NCBI GenBank assembly: GCA_030704615.1
Contig: CM060732.1
Coordinates: 64,399,053-64,463,052 of the forward strand
Length of the DNA stretch: 64,000 nt
Direction of reading: 5' to 3'
From: Takakia lepidozioides
Taxonomy: Eukaryota > Streptophyta > Takakiopsida > Takakiales > Takakiaceae
The notes beneath the pieces were generated by a model. That model was not told the DNA's origin and searched no databases. It saw only the letters and a program-made list of their open reading frames with translations. A program made the translations under genes and the position numbers. Of this stretch, positions 46,423-58,249 are shown one piece after another (within the stretch, counting starts at the first letter, position 1; the number at the start of each line of letters is the position of its first letter).

Positions 46423-47386
46423 ATGCCACCGGACTTCGGCTTGAATCTCTGTAGAGGACGAGGAAGGCAGACAGAGTTTGACGAAGACGAGAAATGGCGG
46501 ATGGAGTTAGACGAACAGAGGGCCTGTTTCGAGACCGGACTGAACCGAGCACGAACGGAGCTCGACGAAATGGATGGATTGACGCGGCGTGACGGACAAC
46601 ATCCGTACGGCTTCCAGAACGAGGAGTACTTCAGAATCGAATCTTCGTTGGACGAAGAACACACGAACGGACGAAGACTATGAACTGAGGAGCCCGTGCA
46701 CTCTGACCCTGACTCTGCAACCAATCGACGAGGTAGGGACGAAAAATGAGGTGAGAAGCGACAGAGGGAGTAGTACAAGTTCGTCGCCCAGAAAGGGGCA
46801 GTTCAGTTGTTATGACCAGCAACAGCAACAGGATGGTGATGCGAGAAACGACCCGTTCTCGTCCCAAACGACTAGCGCTCCGCAGAAGGATGGATCCACC
46901 GACTGTTTTTGTTTCCCCAACTTGTCGCCGGACAGATACATAGGGGGAGATGCTGGGCAAGACAAGTGTTGCAATGAAGATGAGCAAGCCGCCACTTTTG
47001 ATATGATGTCCGAAAAATGTAGTGATGTGGAGCTGACCAATATTGCTCTGAATGGCATGGAATCTGCACTCAAAGAATGGGGGGGACCCAACAAAGAATT
47101 TGGAAGAGATGCCGTGAGGGAGGGTGATAGAGGTGTAGACTTGGCAACGGACAGCTTGAAGGAAAGGCAATCGGATGCAGGCAATATTTGCAGTGATTGT
47201 TGTATGGCTGAGGAAGGCACAGACAGAGAGATGGAGCTGGGACGTGGGAAGCTGGGCAAATCCAAGTTCGGATCTGTGCCGGAGATAGAAGGGAGTTGCA
47301 GTGGTTTGCCTATGCTGAAATTGCCAAAGAAGGTGACTGTGACAGACGGTGTGAGGCCTGAAGATCTGGTGCTGGGCGGATGCTGA
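46423..47386 (+). CDS. Ser/Gly/Asp-rich hypothetical protein
   Basis: Two overlapping frames: 46423-46683 (DEDEKWRMELDEQRACFETG, coiled coil, very charged) and 46589-47386, the longer, ending LPKKVTVTDGVRPEDLVLGGC. No known domain. The CGAACGGA-rich 5' part is compositionally unlike its neighbours. It might belong to the same transcript as the coiled-coil gene 600 bp upstream, since both have charged helical starts, but I see no decisive splice sites. It may also be non-coding. Confidence 0.35.
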
Positions 47387-47780
47387 TGAGGATCGGTGGA
47401 CAAGGAAGAGTCGACGCCCTTCAGACTCCAGCGTTACCTGCTGGAATCGACCATGGGATTGGGATCCCAGGCGTTACATTAATTTCACGTCTTCCAGTTT
47501 TGTTCCCAGCTGCTTAAGGCCAAACTCTGTTTGATCAGTATGGTGTCACAAGGCATACAGATCGGGCGACCCCCTATCGGCGGCTCAATCCATCTGAAGA
47601 TCACAAAGCTTACAACTAGCCAGCAGAAGACTTTATGTAACCTGAAAACAAGAGGAGAGAAAGACATCCCACCTTTTGATATTTCCAACTTCTACCTTAC
47701 GATGTTCTCTATGAATAGTACAAACATCTGGAAGGGCCTGGTTTGATGATCAATTTCACAGCTGCATTCACCTGTCCGAC

Positions 47781-48365
47781 ATGCCGAGAGGGGCAGTTTT
47801 GGTAGGCGTTGCTTTTACATGTTGTTGCTTGTACATAGTCTTGAGACAGGACTACGAGTTGTTTGCACATAAGTCATGGCTGATATCCCCCAGATTTTGT
47901 CCCCAATTCAAAAGATCACAGGAGGGTCACAGTTGTGCAAGCATGCTAAGTAAGACTGTCTCCTTCTGTAGAGAATTGTCTTCGGATACCATTAAGAGTT
48001 TCCCCCTCCCCGGTCACTTGCCCGATCATGAGATGCAGGCGGCCGGGATTGGAGGCAAAGTTTGCTGTTGTGTGTGTATAGGTGGCTCTCTTGCATTCTT
48101 CCCATGGACGTTAGAAAGTACTAAGACGACTGTTCCTTGCCTAATCCATTTCAAGGAAGGGCCCATAAAGGAGAGAAAAGAAGAGAACACCCAAAAAGGA
48201 CGGATTACAATCTTACAGCATGAGGATAATATTTTGAAACAGTACGACTCTTTAGGATGCCAGGTAAGGCTAAACTTTCATTTGTTGGCCAAGACAAAAG
48301 GCCTTGTCGGTAGGTTTTGGCTTAACTTCAATACAATTTTAGCTAGAAGCCACAAAGATGGCTAA
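47781..48365 (+). CDS. Hypothetical ORF of 194 codons
   Basis: Starts MPRGAVLVGVAFTCCCLYIV, with a hydrophobic N-terminal stretch; the rest has no recognised motif. A good donor (CAG|GTAAGG at 48261) lies inside it, so the end of the ORF may be intron. Length is the only strong argument for coding. Confidence 0.25.
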   Translation: MPRGAVLVGVAFTCCCLYIVLRQDYELFAHKSWLISPRFCPQFKRSQEGHSCASMLSKTVSFCRELSSDTIKSFPLPGHLPDHEMQAAGIGGKVCCCVCIGGSLAFFPWTLESTKTTVPCLIHFKEGPIKERKEENTQKGRITILQHEDNILKQYDSLGCQVRLNFHLLAKTKGLVGRFWLNFNTILARSHKDG

Positions 48366-48456
48366 ATTTCAATACGGTTTTAGCTGAAAAGCAGAAATTT
48401 TTGAAGCTGATATCTTGAGTTTATTGGTCTAGACTTTTGCACCTAAACTAAGACTG

Positions 48457-49398
48457 CTAACGAAACCTCTGCCATTCCTTGGTCCCAGTTTGTAAGTCAG
48501 ATGTCCATGTGCGTTGCTTCATGTCATACATCAAAACTTCTGAATTGGGTATGGGAAACCAAATGAATATGAGATTGTCATGGCTCGCCTTTTGAAAATG
48601 CCAGTTTATGGGGGCCCTTGTTGCGAACTCTTTTCTTGTAATCTCCACCCCACTCTGCAGGCTTTGGAGAAACTTTGAACTCCCATATTACTACTAGTTG
48701 GAGTAGATCTCCAACACGAGTAACCCCAACTAGAAACAGGCGCCCCTCACGCTCTACAAGCCTTCGATCATAAAGAAAACTTACAGCAAAGGTAGGCATC
48801 TGTATATCAACTTTAGTCCCCGTACCGGCACCAATGTCATAAGCCATCAAAGTGTAGTCGTCATCCTTTGGTACATACATCAGAGCAAAGAGAGTAGGGC
48901 CACATATCACACTTTTTTCACTCCACCACCCCCTTCACATGCCGGCATCTTTCCAGTCTCGGTCCAACACTCGCAAACTGAGTCATACATGTGTGTTCTC
49001 CAAGGTAACAAAGTGACGTGCTCGATTGACATCACAATGATCTTGTAGGTCTTGCTGCGTCTATCCACAATCAGCTGCACCCTGTCCACATCCACATACC
49101 GAAAACGTGTTGAGCGAGGCAGGGCAGGCAATTGTCTGGAACTGTTCAAGAGAGGATTGAACACAATCCATGATAAGTCAGCATCGCCCTCGTCCGCTGT
49201 GCAAAGAAATAAGCCTCCATCTGCAGCTTCAACTATGTATGCTAAATTATCCTTAGGGAGTTTGAGGCCGATTTTGAGTTGTGGGGGTATACAACATGCA
49301 AACATGTGGGCATGTACCAAAACACAAGAGATAGGAGTCTTCGTGAAGAGGGAGTTGCTGACAGAGTTGTTGGAAACTAGCCTCCCTATGACAACCAT
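48457..49398 (-). pseudogene. F-box-associated (kelch-like) protein gene with two frameshifts
   Basis: Three minus-strand frames join into one F-box-associated beta-propeller-like region: GGLFLCTADEGDADLSWIVF, NPLLNSSRQLPALPRSTRFR, YDSVCECWTETGKMPA; then SVICGPTLFALMYVPKDDDY, EREGRLFLVGVTRVGDLLQL; then VEITRKEFATRAPINW, IFIWFPIPNSEVLMYDMKQR. In such proteins this part selects targets for SCF ubiquitin ligases. Each join needs one base: at about 48935 (GGGGGTGGTGG) and at about 48650 (TGGGGTGG, where TGGGTGG restores VEITRK). No F-box is seen N-terminally. It may be a decaying gene or a good gene with homopolymer errors. Confidence 0.6.
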
Positions 49399-49399
49399 C

Positions 49400-49736
49400 C
49401 TGGGTTAATCCTGATCATTGCGCTCCATGACACCACATCTTGTTCGGCCATATTGTCAAACACTCCCTTTGCATCCTTGATGCTCCCACATTCGCAATAC
49501 ATGTTGACGAGGGTATTGTTCAGAATGACATCTGGTACAATTCCAGCTTTGACATGTATAGAGAATCTGTTGGAAGTTTGGGATCTTTGTAAAACAAAGA
49601 AGAATTCTCCGTTCATCATGGGGACCCAAAGGTTAAAAGATGATTCCACACAGTATCTTAGGCTCAAAGAAGTTTCCTCCAATATTATGGCTTTCAATCT
49701 CCACCAAATGGGTGATGAGTTCCAGGAAACTAACAA
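49400..49736 (-). pseudogene. PPR protein fragment
   Basis: Minus strand: HVKAGIVPDVILNNTLVNMY, CECGSIKDAKGVFDNMAEQD, VVSWSAMI: just over one pentatricopeptide repeat of the PLS type found in organelle RNA-editing and processing factors. The frame stops soon after and no further repeats occur on either side, so it is a fragment, possibly captured or left by a deletion. Confidence 0.75.
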
Positions 49737-49801
49737 TCACACTTGCCTATCACCCCAGCCAAAAAAAAGCAGAAGGACCTAAGTGTGTACATACGGACTA
49801 A

Positions 49802-52800
49802 TTAACAGCAGATTCTTACATGAGCCTCTTGGGGCACGCCGACCAGGATATGGCCCACGCCGACCGCACCTGCCTTTTGATTTGAAAGAGAGACAAGCCA
49901 GGTAAAGTAGCCTTTTTCCCTTGAGGCTTGGTTGCGATCAAGCTCCACAACCACTTTGCAAAGGGAGTGCAACCGACTAGCCATACTTTCATGATCATAA
50001 CTACTCCAGTCAGCTGTGCGTGCCAGTTGTATAAAATCACTGGGAGAGATAACCGACCGCAACCATTTCGATCGAGGGTAAGTCAACTCCAACCCATTCA
50101 ATACAACCTGGCTACTAGGTTTGCTAGGGGCAGTGTTTTTTGAAGATTGAGGTCTGTCCATTGCCTTGCTCTCAAGTGCACCTGTGGCCAATATCTCCTC
50201 GCCTTTCCTAGGACCAAATTCCTGTTCTTTGCTAAGTATAAACTCTTCACCAGTTGAAGTAGCACTTCCTAAAGCACTATTCTCTCCATGCTGTCTTCTT
50301 GCAAAGTGAAATGCCCGTACTGTATTGCTAGAATCACTGGCAGCCGTGCCGCTAAATCTACAAGTGCCAAATTCATCTTTAGTTTGTAGGTTGCCTGTCT
50401 TCCGATCCTCACTTGTTGGATCTGTACTGCTCTCCCCACTACAGGTGGGGTTTATGCCTGAGACTACAGGATGTCGAGTAGAGGTAGAGCCACCTGCCAC
50501 TGGTTCGGCAAAACCAGTCTCTTCACTAGTGGCTGATTCTGCACCAGAGATTCGTGCTAGACCACCCTCAGACACCAGATCACCATTGTCTCTGGCAATC
50601 GCCGCAATCTCGAGAGAATGAGAAGCATTGCTCTCTAAGGGTCTTTGATAAGAAGATGAAACTGGGACAGCAAACTGAAGCTTGCCCACACAGCAGGGAG
50701 AGACTACATAGGCTGCCCGGCACTCTAATGCTCGCAACATTGCATAATCTGTTGCATTTCCACAGGCATGGAGTGCCACACAAGCGTCAAACGGCTGCAG
50801 AAATTCTTCAATGCGACCTTGCCATGTCTGTAAATTAGAAAGCCCTGATGCTTGAGCACGCTGCTCCAGCAATCGGATACTTTCGTGTTTGTAATCCACA
50901 CAGATGAAGGTAAAATGTCGGAAAAGTGCTGCCAACGGGAGGGAGAGAGCACCTGAGCCACAACCAAAGTCTGCAATCACTGAACCTGTAGCAAACATGT
51001 TGAAACTGGACATTAGGGAGATGCTCTATTCAATGTTCAAAGAAACAGGACTGCTCATAGAGACTAAGAATATGAATGCAACCAAATATGACTGCAGAGA
51101 GAAAATACTGGGCTTGAATCTTCAACTGCTGAGAAACACCTCAGAGCTTCTGCCATTGTTGCAAAAGGTTCTGTGTCAAAAATGTAGTAGCTCAGATGAC
51201 AGGATTAGGCACGCTCAAGTCCTCCAGCAGGCTCCCAAGTCTACTCATTAAACAGTCCTCCTTCTGAACTAAAGCATCGATGCAATGTAATCTACAAAGC
51301 CTGCCCATTGGCATGGAGAAAATCCATGAACTGTCAAAGAAGTCTGTAACTTATCAGTGTAGCCTGCAATAACCCCTGCACCAAGTCCCCTCACTGTGGT
51401 ATTATGCTGAATGGTTTGGACCACTATTGCACTTACAGATAGATACTCGGATTTCCCTACATCATCTCTAAGGTAGCTTCTGACCTGCTGGAAGGTTGAG
51501 TGACGTCAGGGCTGCTGTAATGCTCCCCACTTGCCATCGCTTTCGTTCTCCGCGCACAAAACCGCCCTCGCACTCTTCTCCTTCCTCCTCATAGTGCCCA
51601 TCTTTTGCTTCCTCCCAGGCCATACATTGCTCTCCCTGATCTCCCTTCATATTCCGCTGTTGCAGCCTTGTGACTGTAGATTTACGGTCCCCAAACTCCT
51701 GGTTAGAATGTGCTATTTTATACCCTGCCCCCCTCTTGGGATCTGTACTGGCAGGCATAATGTCCCAATTGATGCACAGACACCGATCTTCCACCATGTT
51801 AAATACTGCCAAGAACGGCCACAATATATCACCTGGCAGCTCATTGGCTTCAGTGTGTGCCTGCCGCCCACCAAATGGAGATGCATCAAGATTCTCAGGG
51901 ACTCCCCAAGTGCAGGATGGTACATCACAGTTGATCCGGGTTTTTTGACGAGGGGTTTGAGCTACAGCATCTAACGGGCCATGGTCACCATTTTCAAAGC
52001 AAGAGGTGCCTTCACTTGAAGATTTGCGGCCACTCATAGGAGCTTCATAAAATTCTGCAGCTTTGCTGGAGGATATTTCATTATCGACCGCAGAAACCTG
52101 GCCATTCAGGGGGCTCTCGGTATCACTCGTGCTCAATTGAGAACCATTCACGAATAATTTCAAACATTCAAGGGAACCACTGGCAAGGAATGCGGGACTA
52201 CTCTCGTGCGCTCCTCGTATATCAGAAGCCAGCAAGCCCTCCAAAAGATCGGGGGACCAATTGCATTCTCCCACTCCCTCAAGCATAATCATGCTACCCA
52301 CATCAGATGACCTACAAGGGATGTTAGGGCCATGGACGGTTTTGGAGCCACTGGACGGTGAAGTGCCCCGAGATTTGGTTCCTTTGCAAAGAAATTTCGA
52401 CTGATTGCTGTTCAATGTGGAGCTTTCAGGAGAGGATTCACAGGGCTGAAATGCGCGATTCTCGCCGTGTGCAGAAGATTTGTGGACGCCCACTGAACAT
52501 TGGGAATCGAAAAGTGAGTGTGGAAGACTATCTTGTAAATATTGTCGGCATGAAAGGGAAGCATTGTAATAATCACACTCAAATACCGGAATTGAGCGCA
52601 AAAGCGATACAATTTTCGAATGACGCAGCTCGTCCCTGGAGGGTCCACACTGCTCTCTAAACCTTTTCTGGCGACTGGCCCTCCTGAAATCCAGCTCCTG
52701 CGTCTTCGCTCCTTTGGATGCCCCTGCGTGGGACTTTACTTGGAAACCCAACTGCCCATTCTTTGATCTTCTCCGCTGCCTGTCAGTGAGAACAGATTCT

Positions 52801-52856
52801 TCCACGAGGTGGGAGAGATGCCAACAATATGCGAGGTAACTGCTTGAGTGTACCAT
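49802..52856 (-). CDS. GSTCD/METTL25-like methyltransferase-domain protein
   Basis: Two exons. Exon A (52856-51485) holds a long variable Ser-rich region, then GDILWPFLAVFNMVEDRCLC and INWDIMPASTDPKRG, typical of the family, and ends GERKRWQVGSITAAL..LPA with donor GTCAGA. Exon B (50985-49802) completes Gly with GTTCAG and gives the SAM-binding motif SVIADFGCGSGALSLPLA, CVDYKHESIRLLEQRAQASG, FDACVALHACGNATDYAML and VVSPCCVGKLQFAV. Phase 1 agrees at the junction. A Ser/Thr-rich insert (about 50640-50150) interrupts the domain before SKWLRSVISPSDFIQL. The family is thought to methylate RNA or protein; the plant substrate is unknown to me. The start could be further upstream. Confidence 0.8.
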
Positions 52857-53105
52857 GACATCTCAGCTGTGTATTGTCATTTACACACTATCCCCAACCT
52901 ATCCTGCTTCCAGTGTTGGTCAGATCCCAGCTCTGCCAGCCTCTGCACCGACACCCCTAGTCTCCTCTTCTACTCTGTTTCTCTCCATCATCTCAGATAC
53001 AACGTCCCGAGCAACCCACCCAAAACCTCCTCAGAACTTACAGATGAAAGCTTCGCCCCCCAGCGACAACAGACAAGCTGTGTGGGGCAGAGTCCATAAG
53101 GTTGC
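52857..53105. other. Spacer between methyltransferase gene and LINE fragment
   Basis: Likely promoter and 5' UTR of the minus-strand methyltransferase gene. No other feature. Confidence 0.35.
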
Positions 53106-53990
53106 TTCTGTTTTTTTGTTTTTGTTTTTGAGAAAAGGGACGGAGGCCCTTTTACTCAAATTAATTAAAAAGAAATATGACAACAGGTGGAAAAAATAAC
53201 CACCTAGGAAGGCCGTGAAGGCTAACTGAGGGGGAACTTCCCCGGAGCCAAAGCTAACTTGCCACATGAGGTGCTAGACAGGGAAGAAGATTGTTGGTAG
53301 CTAGAAGGTAAGAGCGAGCATGTTGGATTATGGTTCCAAAAGCGGGCAACGAGAGCGGGGTGGTGGAATCAGGGGCAGTAGAAGAAGAAAGCCCAAACGA
53401 GAAAGACGAGTTGATGGCCGAGGCTGTTGCAGGCTGCCTGCATTCTACCTGCTTGACAGAGGCAGATTAAGTGTGCCCCAAATCAGCAATGGAGGTCAAA
53501 GCAATGTCACTGAAGCACTTATGTGCTTCCAATAGGAGCCACTGTTTAAGCTAGCAGGGAACATCCTATGAAGCACACGTAAAAGAAAGAGCTAAAATCG
53601 AAGCTGAGTTCGGGACTTTGTAACGCGTGCCTTCTTATGTCTCCAATTAAAGTCACCGTCATCCCCATCATCAGGAGACCTCCCAGTCCGCGCGGGGATA
53701 GTGCCATGCCAACAGAAACGCAAAGAGGGAAGGGTGGTGCCGAGTGTGCCATTTTCCCCCCTGGACTGGAGAAAATCATTGAGCAGCTTGGTCCCGCGTT
53801 GTTGTGAAGATCTGGAAATAGCTGCAGTTAAGATGCCCCAGGCTTTCCTCCCCTCAGTGAGCAAGTCATGGTAGATTCCAAACAGAATTGACCTGCCCCT
53901 GGGTCTTCCCTCATAAACAAAAGAACACCTAGCCTTCTTGCGCTACTTGCTGTTAATTCTCAAGGTGCACAAACATACACAACACAAAAA
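53106..53990 (-). mobile_element. LINE 3' fragment (copy C)
   Basis: The minus-strand frame (53864-53592: LTEGRKAWGILTAAISRSSQ, FNWRHKKARVTKSRTQLRF) aligns with the 3' coding end of the LINE at 3321-3731. The 3' UTR also matches: GGCCGTGAAGGCTAACTGAG and GGGGGAACTTCCCCG at 53206-53245 correspond to 3109-3142. The T-rich tract at 53108-53130 is the tail. RT is absent. Confidence 0.85.
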
Positions 53991-54935
53991 AAACGGCAAG
54001 GCCCACTATGTGACCCCAGCCCCATGGAAGATTCCAATATCCCGGGATAGATTCCTATAATATTCTATGACCCAAGGTTTGGCGGCAAGGTGTGTGAAGA
54101 ATATTTGTAGCCTAGGATAGATTCCTAAAGGATTCGATAGCTTAACCTGATTGTATATACGGTCTGTATATTAATAATATGTAGCGTATTTCCAGGTACC
54201 AACTGGTGTTGGCCCGGCGTCACTGAGAACATGGGCAAATTAATATAATAAAGGGTTTTATCTGCAATATAATGTATCCATCCTTCTGAAGTTTCTCATA
54301 TTTCATCCAACTATAATCCATCAGGATAAAATCTTCTCAATTCATTCATCAGGCTTATTTGATGAATAAGTCTGCTCTACCCAAATCTGGGGGTCCTACG
54401 ATTATGGTGTTTTTGAATTGGTTCTCTAAAGGTAGAGGTCACCTGAAGTTCAAATATGATTCTAGCGATACACAGTGGATTGATGTTGAGACCATAATCT
54501 TAATAGTGACTATGACATTTGAACTATCTCAGATACTTGTACTCTTTAGATTCAAGTGATGTTGCGGCTTTGAATGAGTTCGTTACTTTTCTTTGGGTCC
54601 GGCATTTGATAAGTATGGAATGTTGTTTATATACACGCTTTAAAATTTTGTAATTATTTGAAAAGATAATTTAAAACAGGGTCTAATTAATTGTTGTAAA
54701 AACAATTATAAAAAAAAGGTATTAGGAAACAAAGGGTTTTACAATATTACGTAAAGATATGCTACAGCGACATGACTCTCATGATGTCGATATCCCATCA
54801 CATCGATTCGACACAGTACTTAATGGGATTTCAAACGCCTCACTGGGACATGCACTTTGAATTTATAGTTTGCTGTAAGATTTTCGTTGCACAAACCGTT
54901 CTCATATACGTTGTCTCCAACTTTCTGCAATTTTG
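53991..54935. other. A/T-rich region, no recognised gene
   Basis: A short direct repeat of GATAGATTCCTA words (54046 and 54117) and A/T-rich sequence. An ORF at 54359-54559 has no known motif. Confidence 0.3.
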
Positions 54936-55265
54936 TCAACCATTGCTGTAAAGGTAAGTGGTCTTGTCTCGTACAATGTTTTGATCCCTGAATCCCCCCT
55001 CAATGCTCAAATGGATCCCGACCTGTGTCCGGTGTGCAAATTCATTTGTTGAATTGTTCATTGGCATGAATGGGCTGAAAGCAGTTCCTCGGATTCTTCT
55101 GCCAATGTGAATCTCGAAATCTGGACATTCGTCATGAAGTCGTCCCGTGCTACGTTCTTTGTAGCAATGACATGTACCACAGTTCTTAGCATCCGCATGT
55201 AACTGCTTGCCATGGCTCAGAATCTCGGAGATTGAAATGAGGAGGAAAATTTTGGAAAAGGACAA
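54936..55265 (-). CDS. Possible small secreted Cys-containing protein
   Basis: 109 codons starting MSFSKIFLLISISEILSHGK, which resembles a signal peptide, followed by a Cys cluster (NCGTCHCYKERS, DECPDF) and a hydrophilic end. No family recognised. Composition and the N-terminus are the only evidence; no introns or regulatory sites are evident. Confidence 0.35.
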   Translation of the reverse strand: MSFSKIFLLISISEILSHGKQLHADAKNCGTCHCYKERSTGRLHDECPDFEIHIGRRIRGTAFSPFMPMNNSTNEFAHRTQVGIHLSIEGGFRDQNIVRDKTTYLYSNG

Positions 55266-56145
55266 ACTTAGATGTTTGCAGCGGGGTTTGCAGGGAGCTT
55301 TGGTGAGAGCATCAGGATGAGTCGACCAACAGAGAGCTAATAACTCCTAATATAGAATCGTCTACCGTTTGGTGATCTTGTCGTAGATTTCTGGAGGCTT
55401 GAGTGTCTATCTTCAGCGTAAGCTCGCATGCTGTCAGGATTCACGAACAACCGAAATGGACAAATCAATCCACCTTCTTTTTGTGAGCTAGGAACAAAAG
55501 ATTGACATGCTTTCTACTTGTTTCTCTTTCTAATACCAGATGTGCGAAGCTACGGCAAGCAGTAATGCAACACAAAGAATGGAATCTGTGACTCCAGAAT
55601 TACAAACGCAAGCCATGAAAGTAGTATACTCCAATCTGCCATAGCCACAGATGGAAGTATAGCTCAGAGATAACAGATCAAAAGTTTGTTCTTGCTGTGT
55701 ACTCTAATGATCTCATACTAGCAAGTACGATTTGCATTTAAGCTCTTAGAGCTGGTGTATTAGTGAAGCTTTTGAGTAGATTGTTTTTTCGCGGGGATAG
55801 CTGCCAACTGAATCCAGGTCGAAGAAGCGCACTAGAAGCAATGTTCTCTGTTTTCAGATTTCCACCGCATGGCCAACACTCCGACAATGAACTCCATGAG
55901 CCTCTCGCTGTTAGCAGTTGCGATGAAGCTGGAAGGAGAAGAGACCTTAATTCACCAAAAACCAAGCTCAGGTGAGCTTTTAGTTGATTGCATCTGTTGA
56001 GGTCATCAGTGCAAACGTGCAAACTCATGATGAGGGTTTGGCTTCAGGCTAGTTGTTTCGTTCACAGGTGAGATTGAAACGTTGTGTTGGAGATTGGACT
56101 TTGATTTCTGACTTAATTTGATTGTGTCATGTTTCTGAGGAACAG
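55266..56145. other. Region upstream of the J-domain gene
   Basis: Probably promoter plus one or more 5' exons. An ORF at 55763-55975 ends at a GTGAGC donor and could supply the N-terminus, but it lacks identifiable motifs. Confidence 0.3.
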
Positions 56146-58249
56146 GGGCATTGGTCCAGCAATGCCATCTGCTGACATGTTAGCTGCTGCAGCACGACTT
56201 CAGAAGCCGAGGCTCGTCTGAGGTGTGATCTGGTAGTGTTTCTAGTCTTTCTGATCAGCAAGTCCGCCAGTCTGTTCAAGTTCAGTTTGTTGCAAATTCG
56301 TGATTACTCAGAGACTTCTTCGTGATCCCCTTTTTCAGAGAGGCAGAGCTGGAGCTAGAAAATGATCCCTTCGTCAGACATCTTCGATGTGTATTTGTTC
56401 GTTCTTTGTCTTCATAGAAGCGTCCTACTGGATGGAGTGTTGTCCACTATGTCGAAGCCATTACCAACTGTCTGCCGACATACACTAAACCCTAATTTCT
56501 GTTCCCAGATTCCTCCTGGTTTCCTAATACTGAGCTTTGCTTCTAGGAATACTAGTTTCATACTGTTCAATGATCTTCTGCCAGATTCTGACTAGGTCGG
56601 TGGCTTTGCAGGTGATCAGAATGCTTTCTCGTGAAGTGAAGAACGCATATGATCTGCTGGGTGTGAAGTCAGATGTTGAACCTGCTGTCTTGAAGAAAAA
56701 GTGAGTCCCTTCTTGTTTGGATTTAATTTCGTTCTTTGTATCCACTAGTTAACTCCAAAGCATTTCAGACAGATGATTTTTTATTTATTTTGAGATCACA
56801 TGATGTCTGATGCTCCCATATCTAACTTGGCCACTTCTTGTTGCAATGGTGCATACTACATTTCCATATTCTAAGCTGCTGGGTATTTTGTGAATATTCA
56901 GGTATTGGAAATTGTCTTTACTAGTGCATCCAGACAAGTGTAAACATCCACAAGCACACAAGGCCTTTATGGTACTAAACAAGGCATTCAAGGACCTTCA
57001 AGATCCCACAAAGGTTAGTGCCTTCATTTCTTTCTTGCCGACCTTCCTTGGTGCTAAGAGCTTGTTCAGTTCTAGGTATGTGTGTGGTATAGTACTCATG
57101 ATCCTGTTAGAGGTGGTGAAAGATAACTTTCAGATGTGATGCATGAAGGCTTTTGCCAATAGTAATGTCTGACATGCTGTATTTCATGGGTGGATTCAGA
57201 GAGCTGAGATTAACCACAAGGTTGCTGAGGAGGTGGCCCGTGAAGAATTTGTGGCTGAAATGCAGGCAAAATGTGATGCTGCACAATGAGGCGTGTACGA
57301 GGTAAACAGAACAGCTACTTTGATATGCCAGTCTCTCTTAGGATTTCCTTTCATGTTGGTTATCAAGATGTGTTTGATCTTTTGTAAAAATGTACCACTG
57401 GTGTAGTCTTATGTTGATTTTTATGTATCTGGGATCTGAGTTTTAATACAGGAATGGTAGAAGAGGGTGATGACGAGTTGCTAAGAGGTCCTCCGGCAGC
57501 GGCTAGAGATGAATGGATGACAAGACTTCCGCCTCAGAGAGAGGTGTGCCTCTCGCGTGGTCATACGAGTGCTTGGACTGAGACGCCAGCAGACAAGGCT
57601 CAGAAGGCAAATATGCAGTGAGTTTTTTTGTTTTTTCCTCTTCATTTAGAGTAATATTTTAATATTTCTCTGATTCCCATGACTGCTTGTCTCCTCTTGG
57701 ACAGACTACATTTCAAGATTTATTTCCTTATAAGTGGGTACCAGTATGCTTTTTCCCCATAATTTCATCATTGATATCTCAGTTTGATAGTAATAGTCTT
57801 CCGATTTTTCTTCTTTATCAAGTAAATTGCTCATACAACCTTGGATTGAATTCAGATATTTGGATGCCCTTAAGCAAGCTGCTTTCACAAATGATCCAGC
57901 TGACAAGTTTGAAGAGCGCGAGAAGGAGAGAGCAAAAGAGGCGCAGATTATGGACTCGTATAACTCACACAAGAGGTCTCAGTCACTTATGGAGAAACAT
58001 AATGTTGAGAGGTCGGCAGGTGGTAAGAAGAAAAGCAAGACAGCTGAGAAGCAGGCTGGCTTCCGGACTCGAGGAGCTAGCGTTAAGGAGCCGGATTGGA
58101 AGGTGAATCGCCCCTGGAAACCGTGGGATAGAGAGACAGATTTAGCAGCTGGAAAAAGACCTGTGAAGTTGGACCCCAAGAATTTCAAGGAAGCATTGTC
58201 ATATAGGTTTGGGGGCTGTACAAACAACGAGACTAGGAAGTTTTTGTAA
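56146..58249 (+). CDS. J-domain protein with GPALPP/DUF3752 region
   Basis: Co-chaperone-like nuclear protein family combining a J domain with DUF3752; I recall plant members with this fusion. Exons: 56146-56222 ([18 protein letters not shown]), 56339 onward ([13 protein letters not shown]), 56612-56700 and 56902-57013 (J domain: [56 protein letters not shown]; the HPD motif is intact), 57200-57301, 57452-57617 ([35 protein letters not shown]) and 57856-58249 ([53 protein letters not shown]). Phases match at most junctions. Two single-base losses are needed: at about 56202 (to read [14 protein letters not shown]) and at about 57287 (AATGAGG for AATGGAGG). They may be assembly errors or real damage. 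Confidence 0.82.

Noticed and set aside
46631-47403. Two long minus-strand ORFs (179 and 197 codons)
   Set aside because: Overlap the plus-strand frame at 46589-47386. None shows a known motif, but the plus frame is longest and follows the direction of the upstream coiled-coil gene; I cannot exclude them fully.
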